Below are positions 36,889 through 49,669 of a stretch of DNA of 64,000 nucleotides, piece by piece. Location of the stretch: assembly GCA_037951165.1 (NCBI GenBank), contig JBBDHG010000098.1, forward strand, positions 62,001 to 126,000, read 5' to 3'. How positions within the stretch are numbered: position 1 is the first letter of the stretch; every line of letters starts with the position of its first letter. The notes beneath the pieces are model-generated. The model did no database searches, was not told the DNA's origin, and saw only the letters and a list, made by a program, of their open reading frames with translations. The stretch is from Lophius americanus (lineage: Eukaryota; Chordata; Actinopteri; Lophiiformes; Lophiidae). The translations under genes were made by a program, and so were the position numbers.

Positions 36889-39800
36889 GCCATAAGTAAA
36901 AGGTGGTTAGAGCAACAGCAAGTAGGTTCTGTAATGCTGTGAAGCCCTTCAGATGGAAAAATAGCTGCAATTCTTTATGCACCATTTTTGGTTCATGCAA
37001 ACTGTGTGCTTCCAGCAGCCGGAGCTGTTATGAAAAGGTTTAGGTCACTGAATTATAGAATGAATAAAGATCTCATAGAAATATTTTTGGAGGGGGGAAA
37101 TGCAAAATTAAGAGCAGTTTCAAGGGAAATGACAGCGGGGGAGGAAGAGAGAGGGAGAGAGAGCGAGGGAGAGAGAGTTTTTTTCATTCCTTTTATTCCT
37201 TGCACTGTAGTCTCATTGTGTGTGAAGTATGAAATTGGAACAATAAATTATTTTGCCAGATTATATAGGTCTGGGTTCACAGAAAGAGATTTTCACATGA
37301 CACAAGTTGTAATCAGATGTGACCAGCAATAAGCTGAGGCAACGCTACAAAATAAACTAGAAACTGTGGAGGACTGAAAGAGGATAAGAGGGTGGAGGAC
37401 TTTTAGTGGAGTAAACTGGTCTGAGATCATATTTCTCAGTTCATTTTACACTGTAAACTATAATAAGTTGGCTTTGCTTAGAAATAATAACCTGATTACT
37501 TTTTCGCTCAAATCTTCCAAGTAAGTTGGATCACGAATTCTAACTTTCCTTTTTCAGCATTTATAACTTCAAGGTAATGATATGAAGCTCAAGCGAAAGT
37601 TCAGTCAGGGTAGACTACCCCATTATATACTGGGCCCCAGTTACTTCCTCATCACCTCTCACACACGCACAGCATCGTTTAGCCATTTCCATGTCCGAAC
37701 TGTCAATTGATCCAGCCAACCCCACTATCCAATATCACAAAGACACACCTTCATCGTTAGCTTATCATCATCTCCCTGTTCATTCTTCAGGCATGACTCT
37801 GGTATGGGCTCCCTCCACCTCCCCATTCTCTGCCCAGTTCTCAAAAAGCAATCAACTTCATCATTCATCAGCCACCACCACCAGTATCCAGACTCCAAAT
37901 GGTGGTATAACAGATGTTCCAGTAGAAATGCAAACCAGATGCAGGTACCTTTTTATCGCAATATCTTTATGAGTCTGAGTGTCAAAGCGTTTCTTATGGA
38001 CTCTTTATCAGATAGTATTCATTCATTCATCTTTACTTCCTTCTGTCTCTTCTGACTGAAATGATCATTTACAATTTTTTATTTTCTATTTATTTTTTTA
38101 ACTTTTTGCGAAAAGTCAACCTATTCAAATTTGCAGTCAGCCTTACTTTGTCTGTTTTCCATCTTCGTCCAAATAATGATGAAATTTAATTGATTATGCC
38201 AAGTGGAGCAAGTCAATAGAAACGAGATTGGACAGTATAAACGCTAGTTTACCTTTTTGTTGGGAGATGATCCTGTGGCAAAACAGCATAGATTACATCA
38301 TGTCCAATATGCAGATGTCGTATTCATGAATTTGATTTCACACCTGAGATGTATTATTACCTCCATAGCACCGTATCACGGTAACTGTTATATCTAAACA
38401 ACTTCCAAAGGAGCACGTCTGGAGCGAAGTTTCTCCTTAAAGAGATATAACGTTGTCAAAAGCCCAAATTCAGGACAGGGGAGGAGAAACCCCCCTTTTA
38501 ATTGACAGGAGATCTTGAAAGAGAGAAATAGAGGAATGGGGTAGAGCGAGGCAGCAAGGAACATACAGTACATGCATGTACAGTAAATACACTAAAATTA
38601 TACATTTTTAATCAATATTGATAGAAAAAGAAAATAATAAAAATAGTATAGTGTACCTCTACAATACCTAACGCTAAATATAATAATGATTACATATGAA
38701 TAAGAATACGATAATATGCATTTTTTATGGTAAAAGTTCTTCTCCACAAAGTTGCATAAAATTGTCTAAAATGCCACATTGGTCGATGGACGCAATCTTT
38801 ACAGCAAGCAGTTGAATTATGGTATGTGGCTAAAGATGTCGGTGCAGGTCTTATTCTTAGGATGGCAAACAGCATGTCTCACTGTCCAGAAGTGGATATT
38901 AATACCTCTTCTACACCAGCCTCCTTTCCACAGCACCTGTGTTTCAGGGAAAGATGTTTCTTCAGTAAATCATTGTGATAATAATAACCAGAGGAAAGTC
39001 ACTGTTTACTCCATCATTGTAGACAAAGAATCAACATCTAATACCTTCATATCACTCGAGTAATTGTCATCTAATTGTAGAGGCTATAATAGTTTCAGAT
39101 AGCGGTCATAAAAACAATGTTGTATTGAGTTGTGTGTTATTTCTAGTGTAGAAAGTGCTATATAATTAGAATGGCCATGGGTGAAGTCAAGCAGTGTGGA
39201 CAGTAGCAGCGTAATTGAAAAATGGCTGCCAAGAAGTGCCGGTGCCTAGCATTGAGTTTTAATCACTTGCTGTGATGATGAAGGTAATAAACCCACCAGA
39301 GGAGGAATGAGAGGTTGGAGCACCATCCAAATCTAAAGGGAAATTATGTGACACAATTAATTTGATTTTAGAGAGATGGTCAAGCTCTGTGTTTCAAATG
39401 TATGGTTAGCTTTTAATGCTACTGTACCACACAATATATATTCCATGACAATATTATTACCCTGAGCAGTGAGCACTAATCTTTTTTTTTTCCTCTCCAA
39501 AAATACAGGGATTAAGGAGATTTAAATTCCTCCTCTGAGAATTTTACTCAGGTGGCTGACTTCTGATTTCTCATGAGGGCACAGAGTCTAGATCCGATTC
39601 GTTATGCCCATGAAGAAGATTGCCCAGGATGTTTGGAGGGAAGGAATGATTACAATCTCCATGAGATGTGGAAAGTGCACAGTAGGAGTCCATTGCTGCT
39701 CTTTAACAGCTCATCAGAAGCCCCTGGGAGAGGACAAGAGGAGAGGCAGAAGTGTCTGAAGGGTTGACTGTTGAACAACAAAACTCTGACTAGAGTTTAG

Positions 39801-40482
39801 AGAGAGGGAAATCAACCTGTATTATGGGAGGGGAAGAGCAGTGGGATGAGACTGCTCATCCCAAACAACATACTGGACTTTATCTTGAGTTTGTTGCACT
39901 TTTGCACGGCTAAGAAATTGATTCCATCAAGTCTGCGTGGACAGTAAGAATCTCGGATCTCTGATATCCTGTGGATATACGAGTCACAGAAACGCGTGAT
40001 GATTCATTAAACCTAGATAAAGTTTGCTTACGTGTTTCTTGCTTATATAGAAAACTATTCAGCCATTTGTAGAACAGTTCGACTCAAATGTCAAGGAAGA
40101 AGATTGGAAGACTGGATTCCACAGGCTTTTATCTTCTCCAATGGGGATTTCTTTATTTACAGTACGTCATCGACTCAGACAAAAATACAAAACAAAAGGA
40201 CTAAAGAAGAATTCTCTAATTTAACTTATATAGCATGATCAATTTAACACCTGTGAAAATAGGACTATACCAAAATCAAAATGGGTAACCAAGTTCCCTC
40301 CCTATTATATTCAATATTAGCAGTTAAAGGATAAACATTCCCAAATATGACTTTAAAATATTTGTTTTGTTTCAACAGATGGAAATTAATGAACATGAAT
40401 TATTCTACCACAATTATACAATCCCAACATCATATTCAATAGAAAGAAAACCCCTGTACTTGGATGGAGATGTATTGAATGA
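36889..40482. other. No gene recognised; GA-rich tract at 37138-37181
   Basis: About 3.6 kb of intergenic DNA. It contains a GA/GGA-rich simple tract at 37138-37181. No transposon or coding exon was recognised. Confidence 0.4.
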
Positions 40483-40483
40483 T

Positions 40484-40740
40484 TATATTCCCGAAAAGTC
40501 GGGGATGCGAGCCGCATCAGCCTCAGAACCTTCATGGCGGCGCCGTAACTCAAAAACTATTTGTTGGATAATTTTCTAAGTGTATATTCGTATATATCTT
40601 AGTGTGAGGAAGAACTGGATTAATTTTAGGAAAGGTTGGTTGAGTATCTCTGACACTAGGGGGAACTTCATGTCCAAAATGTTTTACGCCATAATCTACT
40701 AGCCATTGATCCGATTTAGTCCTCATTCGCTGCAAATTAT
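40484..40740 (+). repeat. R1 repeat, terminal portion (left half of a locus)
   Basis: It begins with 'atattcccgaaaagtcgggg', whose CCCGA/TCGGG arms pair around a 4-nt loop. It continues with 'ggcggcgccgtaactcaaaa', 'tgtgaggaagaactggatta', 'aaaggttggttgagtatctc', 'gacactagggggaacttcat' and 'gatccgatttagtcc'. This is among the best-preserved R1 ends. Confidence 0.85.
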
Positions 40741-41424
40741 TAACAACATTATGACTCCCTGATGCCTTTGGCGTTTTCAGATATCAAGGATTTAGTATCT
40801 GCATAATCATATGGATCATACGGTCAAGAAATCCATAATAAACATTTAAATTGTATTGTTATTGGAAAATAATGACCAAGGAAATAGAGTATTTGATGGC
40901 AAATCTGAATAACAAACTCTTATATAACCAATACATAAAGCATAATATTACTGAAGATGTACCAAAAACGTTTATAAAAAATGAATGACAAGAGCAAGAA
41001 ATGTCAACCTAAAAGTAGTACCAGAGGAGAATAATGGGGCTTCCATCCTCTTACAAACAAGAAGTTCCATTCAGCATATACCCGACTGGCTCACTACCCG
41101 ACAATACAGCCAATAGCTCTTTCAACCAAATTGGAGGTCTTGCATAGATCTGAACAAGAGAGACAGGCATCCATAAAGGTGGGCAATAAAACCCCAACTT
41201 CATGGATGGATACGCATCCATAAAGTATGATGGCACAGCCAGCTGTGCACAAAAATGCAGTTTTGTACTATGTCTTGTTTAATTAATTTGACATGTTTAA
41301 AGTCATCAAAAAAAAAGGGGGGGAGAAAAAGGAGATGATTTCATACATTTTGTGACTCCATTGAATGTCACTTTTACAATTAACAGTCAAAGTTAAAGAA
41401 ACACAAATACACTGTGTATTAGCA

Positions 41425-41470
41425 GACGGAAATGCGGTGATGACAATTTCATAATATGCTCAATATGGAT
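41425..41470 (-). repeat. R1 repeat, terminal fragment (right half)
   Basis: 'aaatgcggtgatgacaattt' followed by 'cataatatgctc' is the R1 terminal text in minus orientation, facing the plus-oriented copy at 40484. The 0.7 kb between them shows no recognised feature. Confidence 0.6.
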
Positions 41471-42279
41471 CAAGGAGCTGCGGTTTTGCACACCTCATAA
41501 CTCGGCCCTTACCGTCATACTCTTAGCTAAGATGCTTATTATCACCGGACTGATACCCTTAAAGAGGGGCTCAGACCACATGGATACAGTTGAACCCTGG
41601 GACTCTCCATGACCATTTGGAAATTGGTCAATCTGTTCCAGTGTGGACCAATAGGATGACAATGTGAACACAGCACTTTTAACAATTTATTTTATTTCCC
41701 TTTTAACATAAGAACATGTGTTTCCCATGTGCACCAGTGAGCCTTGTCATCCTAATGTGGCCTTCGTGGAAGTCGCTCATGTTTTTATACTTGCTGATTT
41801 TTCCTTCTTCAAATGCATCAACTTCAAGGGCAAAATGTTCATTTGCTGCCAAATACATCGAAGCCACCGAGACTTGTCATTGTAACAAGATAAACAATGT
41901 TACTCGAACTTCATCCATCAATAATTGTATTCTTCCGCCTGAGTGGAGTGGCTGTGTTCTGCTCTTTTCTATTATTCAGTGCAGCCACAAAACAAACACC
42001 AGACAGCGCCTACATGACAGGAAATGATCATCCATGCACTTGAAATTGTATTATTGTTAACAGTAGTTGTTATGTGGATCTTGGTTTGTTGTATCTTCAT
42101 GTACAGAGTAGAAGCAAAGGTGTGAGGAACCTACTTTTATGTAAACAGGCATTACCTCGTTTTCTTTGATAGACGGACAACACAGTGTCTTCTTTGTCAG
42201 ACAGTGACTGTTTTAACACTCAACGAAAGGACATTCAAGCCTATTAATTCCATCATATTAATAATCTTTCCTTTCTTCA
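41471..42279. other. No feature recognised
   Basis: Intergenic. A 103-codon frame at 41716-42027 has no recognisable domain. Confidence 0.4.
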
Positions 42280-42482
42280 TCACACGTTTACACAGTACAA
42301 TGTCGTGAAATTCATCTCTTCTCTTAACCCATTACTGAAGGAGCAGTGGGCGGCCCCTGAGAACCACCCGGGGAGCTGGTTCAGGTACTTGCTCAAGGAC
42401 CCAAGGTATGTTGTGTCAGGGGTTGAGCTTGAACCCTGGTCTCCCGGTTTATAGATGATCAGTCTACCCACTAAAGCCACGT
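42280..42482 (-). mobile_element. tRNA-headed SINE, minus strand
   Basis: Read on the minus strand it starts near 42482 with 'gtggctttagtgggtagact' (A-box region), then 'gaccagggttcaagctc' (B box), 'ccttgagcaagtacctgaac', 'gctccccgggtgg', 'ccgcccactgctcc' and 'gatgaatttcacg'. These phrases occur in this order in a common fish SINE. It is moderately diverged, with no protein. Confidence 0.75.
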
Positions 42483-43142
42483 ATTGTTTGTACCGCTGTT
42501 GTGTTGTGTTACCACCATATACAGTACTCCTCAGATTGCCAACTTTAGCATTAGTGTGCTAGCAGCTGCTAACTGTATTCTACTCTTAGCTTGCTGAGCT
42601 ATGCACGTCAAAGCTAAACAGTCCCAGTTAAAAAGAAATATCATCCAGAAACATAGTTGAAAGTCAAGTGCAGTTGTATAAATAGTTGTTTTATTTGGTC
42701 GTGGTAATGTTTTTATTCATCACTGTCACCTCAGGATTTCCTGGTCCATCGCTCAAACCAGAAGAGGTAGAAGCCAATGTCAAAGGGAGATATTGGGACG
42801 CGGCCTGTACCATGTGTGAACCACAACACAGGGGTGTTTTGTAGTGGTACAGCACAAATGCTTATTTGGGAGATTCAAATATGTTGTAGACGTCTCAATT
42901 AATATCGATGGCTTGAAGTGTTTATATATACAGAAATGTTCTGTTATGTATATGTTTTAACTGTTTTTTAATCAACTATGGTTTGGCTTCTGGTAGGGGC
43001 GTCTCCCATAAAGCAGGGGCAGCAGGTAGCTAATGTGTATTGTTCATGGAAGTACTGTACTGCCATCTCTAGAGCCTGACAGTCAGCCAGCGCTCAGAGT
43101 TATTTTGGTGTTGAAATCAAAAGACACTGAACAAAAGGAAGG
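42483..43142. other. No feature recognised
   Basis: Intergenic DNA without recognised repeats or frames. Confidence 0.4.
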
Positions 43143-43285
43143 AGGCAGCGCTAGAGGTGGCAGAGATGAAGATGTTAAGAGGGATGAAGATGGACAGGAA
43201 TAGAAACAAACACATCAGAGTGACAGTCCAGCTTAGAGATGCCAGATTGAGATAGTTTGGACACCTGAAGAGGAGGGATAGTGGG
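43143..43285 (+). mobile_element. LINE-C C-terminal fragment (RTE-like non-LTR element)
   Basis: Translated fragments include 'RGMKMDRNRNKHI' and 'DARLR' (interrupted by a stop) then 'FGHLKRRDSG'. These match the C-terminal tail of a widespread fish non-LTR element with a DARLRWFGH-type motif. About 140 bp remain. An inverted piece of the same family lies at 63735-64000. Confidence 0.65.
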
Positions 43286-44654
43286 AACAACAACATATAA
43301 CATTGTGCAATAAGTCAAGAGCATAGGTTCATGACATTGAATTGTGTCGTCCATCCATTCATTCATCCTATCCTAACTAGAGTATTCTGTAAATGTCAGT
43401 GTTCTCTTTCTGTCAGCTGGTCTATTAGTTATAAACAAACCATCTTCTCCTGAATTAAAGGTAAAACCAGCAAACAGAAGAACCAAATATGCATAAGTGA
43501 TCAATCTGTTCAATTTCCCTCACATTATTTATTTGTCCTAGTAAACAAAATAACACAGTTCATGAAACTGAAAAGTAGTTAAATGGAATCTAGCCACCAT
43601 TCATTTTAGCCAGACACATTTGAATAAAATCTCTGCTTAGAAAAGAATACATTGGAATCTGTTATGATGGACAAAGATTCAAGCTGACTCCTGCTGTTGT
43701 TTTTAATATGAGGAAGTTAAATGGCTCCCTTTCAAACCGAGAGCAGCTGCAGTTTTAGATCTCAAATGTCCATAACCCACTTTTGGAGATTAATACAAAA
43801 CAGCTGCAAGTCCAAGAAGCCCATGTGAGAAAGTAAGTGATTGTGCAGAAGTTATGAATAGTTAAAGCAATTATAATGAGATGCCTACTTCTGTGAGACA
43901 CTTAATGGTCTGTAAGATATAGAGGAGCGGTCATAAGGTTGAGGCCATGTGAGGGCGCGAGAGAAAGTTCTTACTGCTGGAGTAAGTTAATTGGTTGCGA
44001 CTGTTGTCTCCTGGTTTGTTTCTAGCACTTACGTTTCCTCGCTTCCTATTCGCTTCCCATCACCTTCATTTTCCCACCTTTTTCCTCTTCATTTTTCTTT
44101 CAAGCTCGTTTCAATTTTTCAGCTTTCTTCTATTTCACTTTCGCTCAGCCTATAACCAACGTTGACTTAATATTGAGCGATACAGCCCACAGCAAACCTG
44201 GAAACGAAAACAACTTCTTAAGTCATATAAAGATAAAGTCCTAGTGAGTTCCTGTATTGACTCCTAAAGTGGGAACACATACATCAATGTTTAAAATGCT
44301 TGTAAACTGATTGAGATAACGAGACACGCTGATTGTGATTACACTGGAAACGGTTAAAAAAAAAAACACACAAAATAACCGAAAGAAAAATCAAGACAGT
44401 TAATACCTTTCAGGTAACACGGATGAAGCAAATTCACACTTTAATTGGCACCAGAATAGAATGTAAAAGGTTCTGTTTGCCAAACTAGAGGGCCCACACA
44501 GCACGAAGTAGAGAGGCTTAACAGGTTATTATCCAGTAATGCAGAAGGAATGGAGACCAGGCAGGTGAAAACAATGAAATGTGGCAGGGGCTGCGGTGGG
44601 CGGACAGATCCCATCGCCTCTGACATTTCTGAAAGAAAGTCAAGAGGGGTATTC
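43286..44654. other. No feature recognised
   Basis: Intergenic DNA. No coding or transposon signal was identified. Confidence 0.4.
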
Positions 44655-45680
44655 AAGAGAGCGGGTTTAGTGGAGACTCTGACTTAATTAACTCTGAGAT
44701 GAGGAAAACTCTGGGTTTTCCGTTTCAGAAAGCAAGGTAAGTTAAACTCTGAGTCAGATACCATAGTAACTTATTCTGTGTACCTGTTAGCTGGAAGGTT
44801 TACTTCAACAAACCCTAGGTTTTTTCTTGACTCCTTCCTCTTCTGAGCCTGAACTAAAGCATCCATATGTTACGTGTTGGCTTCTCAATTGTATTATTAA
44901 TAGATTCACGTCGGGAGAGGACTGAGAGACCCGGATCGGCTGTGCTTTAATTCCCTGACTTACCTGTATGACATTCTCCACCTGTACATCTCAAGCATCA
45001 CACACCACATATCTGCCCTCACACCCCAGCAAAGTCTTTGTATCACTCGATTTCTGTAAGAGGCAGCTTTCTCTACAAGATTGCTGAATATTTGGTATTT
45101 TAGAAAATATGCTGGAATAGCCACTAAATGAAATTGTAATTATGTCTGAAACTAAAGGGAGGTATAATTTTGCTCCTTCCACAGCCGTCCATCCTGCCAG
45201 ATATTCTAAACACTTCAACGGCTCATCCCAGGATTGGAGAAAATGCCTTCGGGGGGGAAGTCTGTTCAATGACATTCCGCCACCTTTTCATACACAATAT
45301 TCCAAGAAAATTAAGTAAAACTTATAGATACACTCGCTCTGGCAGTAATTTTCTCCCACATAGGTTTATCTCTCCTTCTCTGATGAAGCTATATTGCGTT
45401 TTTTTTTCTATTAAGCGCTCGCGAGCACATCAAAGCTTCCAGCTAAAATGGCGCGGTGTATGGCGGTCGTAAGGCTTCACCAGTTGAATCACGGTATCAG
45501 AGAACCATTGATTGTAGCTTTTGATTATTTAACCTAGTAGAAACACTAAACTCAGACTTGATTGAACAAACTCAGATCAGCTGTTCTGGAACCTGAAACT
45601 AATTTTTACATCCCAAAGTTTAGAAACCCACAGCTCAGGCTTAAACTCAGTATTAGTTGAACTCTCTGGGATATACCCAA
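44655..45680. mobile_element. Possible Harbinger-like non-autonomous DNA transposon
   Basis: The left flank (44660-44770) has 'aactctgagatgaggaaaac', 'tgggttttccgtttcagaaa' and 'accatagtaacttattc'. The right flank (45590-45665) has 'ctggaacctgaaactaat' and 'gaaacccacagctcagg'. These phrases remind me of the terminal regions of PIF/Harbinger elements in fish. The ends are only loosely inverted, no transposase is present between them, and the inner sequence is unrecognised. Confidence 0.3.
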
Positions 45681-47924
45681 GATGACCTTGTCATGTCATG
45701 GCAATTCAAGATTTGTTATGACTAAGGCCTTTTTTATTTCTTTATGGTGGACAATTTTTGCTTTGCGTTACTTTATACAATGTTTTAGGTTAAGTGACCC
45801 TTGGTCCACATTCCCTTCCAGTAGTTACTTTTTTTGCCCTGTAAGGGGGCAGGACGGTAGTCTGTGAACACAATATTTCTATGATCATATAAGGAAGCTT
45901 GTGTAGCTACAGCATATTTGCAAACATGTGCACAAGACATCCAGTGGATGAAGCTACATTTCTATGATGGGTTGTGTATTTTTATTATCTGTAACAATCT
46001 GTTGAATGGAACTGTATTTCTAATACTCATTCTCATTTCATGTCCAATCCCCAACAATTCCCAAAGAAAACAGTAGTCTGTTCAAAATATACATACTTGA
46101 TTACCTAGTCATTAATCATTTCTTGTCTCGCATTAAGTCCAAGGCATGTTGAGAGGCTGTGAGGCTGAAAACCGCAGAAGTCAGTAGTAATTCAATATGG
46201 TTTGAGTGACCTCCTCAATATTTGCCACTTCTGATTTTTGCCCACATGAGAACCTTCACTTCTTACTGGACACCACCAATCGCCTCCTAGTGGGTCTAGA
46301 TAACCAATCTTGAACACCCAAATGACCACGGACAATTGGCTCATTTTGAAAGATAAGATTGAATGCCTCATGTGCTGGTAAGATATGTCATAGAACCATC
46401 ACTATGAAGAAGGACAACTGAGGCTGGGTTGAGCGTGTGAATTTATGTGAGTAACAAAATTATGATTCACTGTCAGCATGTCCAATTTAAGTCAGAAAAT
46501 GAACATGCTTAAGCTTTTCTTGTGTTTTTCAACCTTTATTTCCCCACGTTTGGTAACTAGATTAAATATATATTATTTGCTAACTGCTGCTGGTGTTTGT
46601 TTCATTTCCATCAACAGGTTTAGAAAGGATATAATCAGCCTCACAACTCGAAATGTTAAACTTTTTTAGGCACTTTTTTTAGAAACAGCTTCTGTTTTTT
46701 TCAGAAAAGGAGGAAAGATCAATTTAAAGAAAACATTGCAACTCTTACCGCTCAGTGAAGCAATTACAAAGCATTCATTGATTTATTTAGTTAACTTGCT
46801 TTATCAATCAGACCCCTCTCCCTTCATCTTTAACCCTCTAGCTGAATCAGCGAACACCATGTTTTTTCTCACAATGTGTGAAATTGCTCTGCCTTTTACT
46901 TGAATTCAATCTGGGGAGCCTGCAGTGTTTCCACCTGCGTGTTATTAACAAGTCCTTTGCATGCTGTTTGAGTTTGTCGCCTTTAAAAAGGGAAAGCCTT
47001 GCAGAATACTGCCTTGTTTGTAAATACACAAAGCTTGGCCGTTCATCTCATTCTGTGTTTATATTCTGTCACATGCTACATCCAAACCCTGGAGACAGAC
47101 ATTCGTGTCACGACGTCCACCGTTGAGAAAATATAATTTTTTTTGTCTCATATTTAGACTGATTTTGATTAATAAATACAATTTATATAAAATTTTTCTT
47201 ATTATGTTCCTTAATTTATCCTGCCAAGCAAAGAACAATGCAGAAGAGGGGTCATGTGTGCAATTTAAGTTAAGTCTAGCTTAACTTAAGGACTTAACAT
47301 TCAGTCTTTTCTAATTTGACTGTGTGGAGCGCTCTCTCGCTATCTTCTGCACACCCACTCATCATACCTCTCAGGTCTCATTTAACAAGTTAGAATGGAA
47401 AATTGTTGTGCTCCGTTGAGACTATTAGCTTCTCAGCAGAGCTTTTGGCAGTGCGTTAGTCCCAGCTGCAATCATACGCCTCTATACTTAGACCTGTCTT
47501 GCTTTTCACAGCAGAATCCTACACAGCACTTAATAATAAACCATAGCCTCTTTGAACGTATCCGTCAAAGCCAGTTCCTGGTATACCTGCCGATGTAGAT
47601 ACTCAGCGGGCGTATATCTTAAATAAAATAACAAAGGTTTACCTCCAGGGTTTACATGCAGCTGGTTCAGATCCAGACAACGTTTATGTCAAGGTATGAC
47701 AAACCAACCCAGCCGACAATAAGTACAAGACGGAACTTGAACCTGCTCTCCAGCTGACGTCATCTGTAATATGACTGCAAGCAATAAAATAATCTCAAAC
47801 TACTAATTCAGGAACTAAACTAGGTGATTTTGTGTCAGCGTGAGAGGATGATGCCAATTTTAATCTGACAAAATTGAATGTATTCACCCTTGGCCTTACG
47901 GCTGGTGTGAAACCGTATAACATG
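45681..47924. other. No feature recognised
   Basis: AT-rich intergenic DNA with no credible exon or repeat. Confidence 0.4.
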
Positions 47925-48115
47925 AACCCTTTATTGTGCTGCTCAACCTTTTGGTTGAGTACATTTTGAGTCACTATTTCTTATTGAAAAATGTGACTGA
48001 ACGTGTTTATAATATGACCCAGTGTCAGCTTGTGTATGCTTAAGAGTAAGGGGCCAGGGATGGGACCTTGGGGGACACCATGGGTCAAAGGGGAGACCGA
48101 GGAGGAGTCATGACA
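47925..48115 (-). mobile_element. L2-like LINE RT fragment, inverted sister of the 18.4 kb copy
   Basis: The minus strand reads 'GVPQGPIPGPLLLSIHKL', the same RT motif as at 18.4 kb. Past the motif, 34 bases (47957-47990) match 18508-18541 at 33 positions, including the corrupted catalytic region. The similarity extends some tens of bases on both sides. There are no intact codons at the expected YADD. Confidence 0.75.
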
Positions 48116-48717
48116 AATGCAATGTCCTTTTTTGATAAGTAGGATTTTCCTTTTGGTATTTTAAAGCATGTTAGGGCATACTTCATAGAATTATGTAGCT
48201 TGATACAACCAAGAAAAAAGTCGAATAAGGGTCCAATACTTTTCTTATCATTATTTTTCAAAGAGTTAATCTAATTAAAATGGACTTTTCCCAAAGAATA
48301 CATAATTTCATCATGAAATAATTTTACAAATCAAATTTTATATTGTTAAAAACATGCTTCACCAATGATTTGTCAGTTTATGATCATTTTAGAGTGCCTA
48401 ATAAATTAATAAATGCCCCAGAGACATAATATGCAAAGAGCAAATTTTTCCACATATTCTTTTCTTGTCAAGCACGTGAAGGGTTAAAAATCCCTTTTTA
48501 TCTACTGAAGCACGTTATCAGTCAGAAAAAATGATTTATGAACTTGCATGACATATGAATTTGATGTTTTCGGAATACCCAAAACAGAAATTATCCTTAC
48601 ATGTATCTGGACAAGACACTCTGCTGTAATCTACCTGGAAACACTTCCACTTCAGTGCGACATCATCAAACCATGGCGGAGAGATAAAAGACGGTTTTGG
48701 TGGAGTGTCATACACAG
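48116..48717. other. No feature recognised
   Basis: AT-rich intergenic DNA. Confidence 0.4.
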
Positions 48718-48747
48718 GATGGTCTCGATACCTGTATCGAGACCATC
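48718..48747. repeat. Perfect 14-bp inverted repeat with 2-nt spacer
   Basis: The arms are 48718-48731 (gatggtctcgatac) and 48734-48747 (reverse complement), separated by 'ct'. It is almost a perfect palindrome. No associated gene or T-run was seen. Confidence 0.9.
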
Positions 48748-49669
48748 TTGACTGTGACTCGCATTAATCAGTATCGGATGAGAATGTGTTGACTGACCGA
48801 AGGGGGTGAACACCCCAGGGCGCTTCACCGCATTAAAGTCTAAACCAAGGTTTGTGCTTTTGTTATAGGTTTACAAGTTTGATGAGCGCACTAAGCATCT
48901 TTTCATGACATACCTCAAGTCATCATCATGGATGTAATGATTGACAGGTAGACATCTGGTCAACCCGTCAATCATTCCTGGTCCAGGAGTTCAAGGCTTT
49001 TAAAATAAAATATAATATTTAAAAAGGTTTAAATTCAAACTCCAGCTGGTTGGGGGAGGTAAAGTCTGGCTCAAAAAAGTTAGGTGTGACTGCGTTCTTT
49101 GCCGACTGAATATCCCTATTTCCTTCTTGAACTCTTCATCTCATATTCCCTCCAGTAGTGAAGAATGCAAGGAGTAATGACGAGGTTTTTACTTCAGTAG
49201 CTCTGCTTTGATTCACACTCTTTTAATTAATTTATTCCAGAAGTTACTATTTCAGATTAATTAGGCAACCACCTAATTACATTCCAATACAATGTATCAT
49301 TATTGTAATGAATTAAATCCTTTATTTACTGTAGAGTGGAATTGTTTACAGTAGTTTGTGAGCAACTCTTTCAGTTCGATTGCATATTTCTGTGTTTTGA
49401 CTTTAACCCTATGAGGTATTTATGGCATGTTTGGCCACTTTATCAGTGCAAAGAAAGCAGTCAGAAGAAATTGCACTTTTCAAATAAACAGAAAAGGAAT
49501 GATACTTTAGTAAATATCACATATAGAATGTGACCAACCATCTATGTCTGCATGCACTGACCAGGTAAATCATTTAAAGATTGTTGGATGGTTTCATCCC
49601 TCTAGGAGCATGCTGGGATTTCAGCCTGTCTCTAGATATTTTGGGAATAAAATTCCTAAACTTTCAAAG
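48748..49669. other. No feature recognised
   Basis: Intergenic DNA without recognised features. Confidence 0.4.

Noticed and set aside
37691..37972. 93-codon frame rich in Ser/Pro/His
   Set aside because: Low-complexity content with no domain or exon signals.
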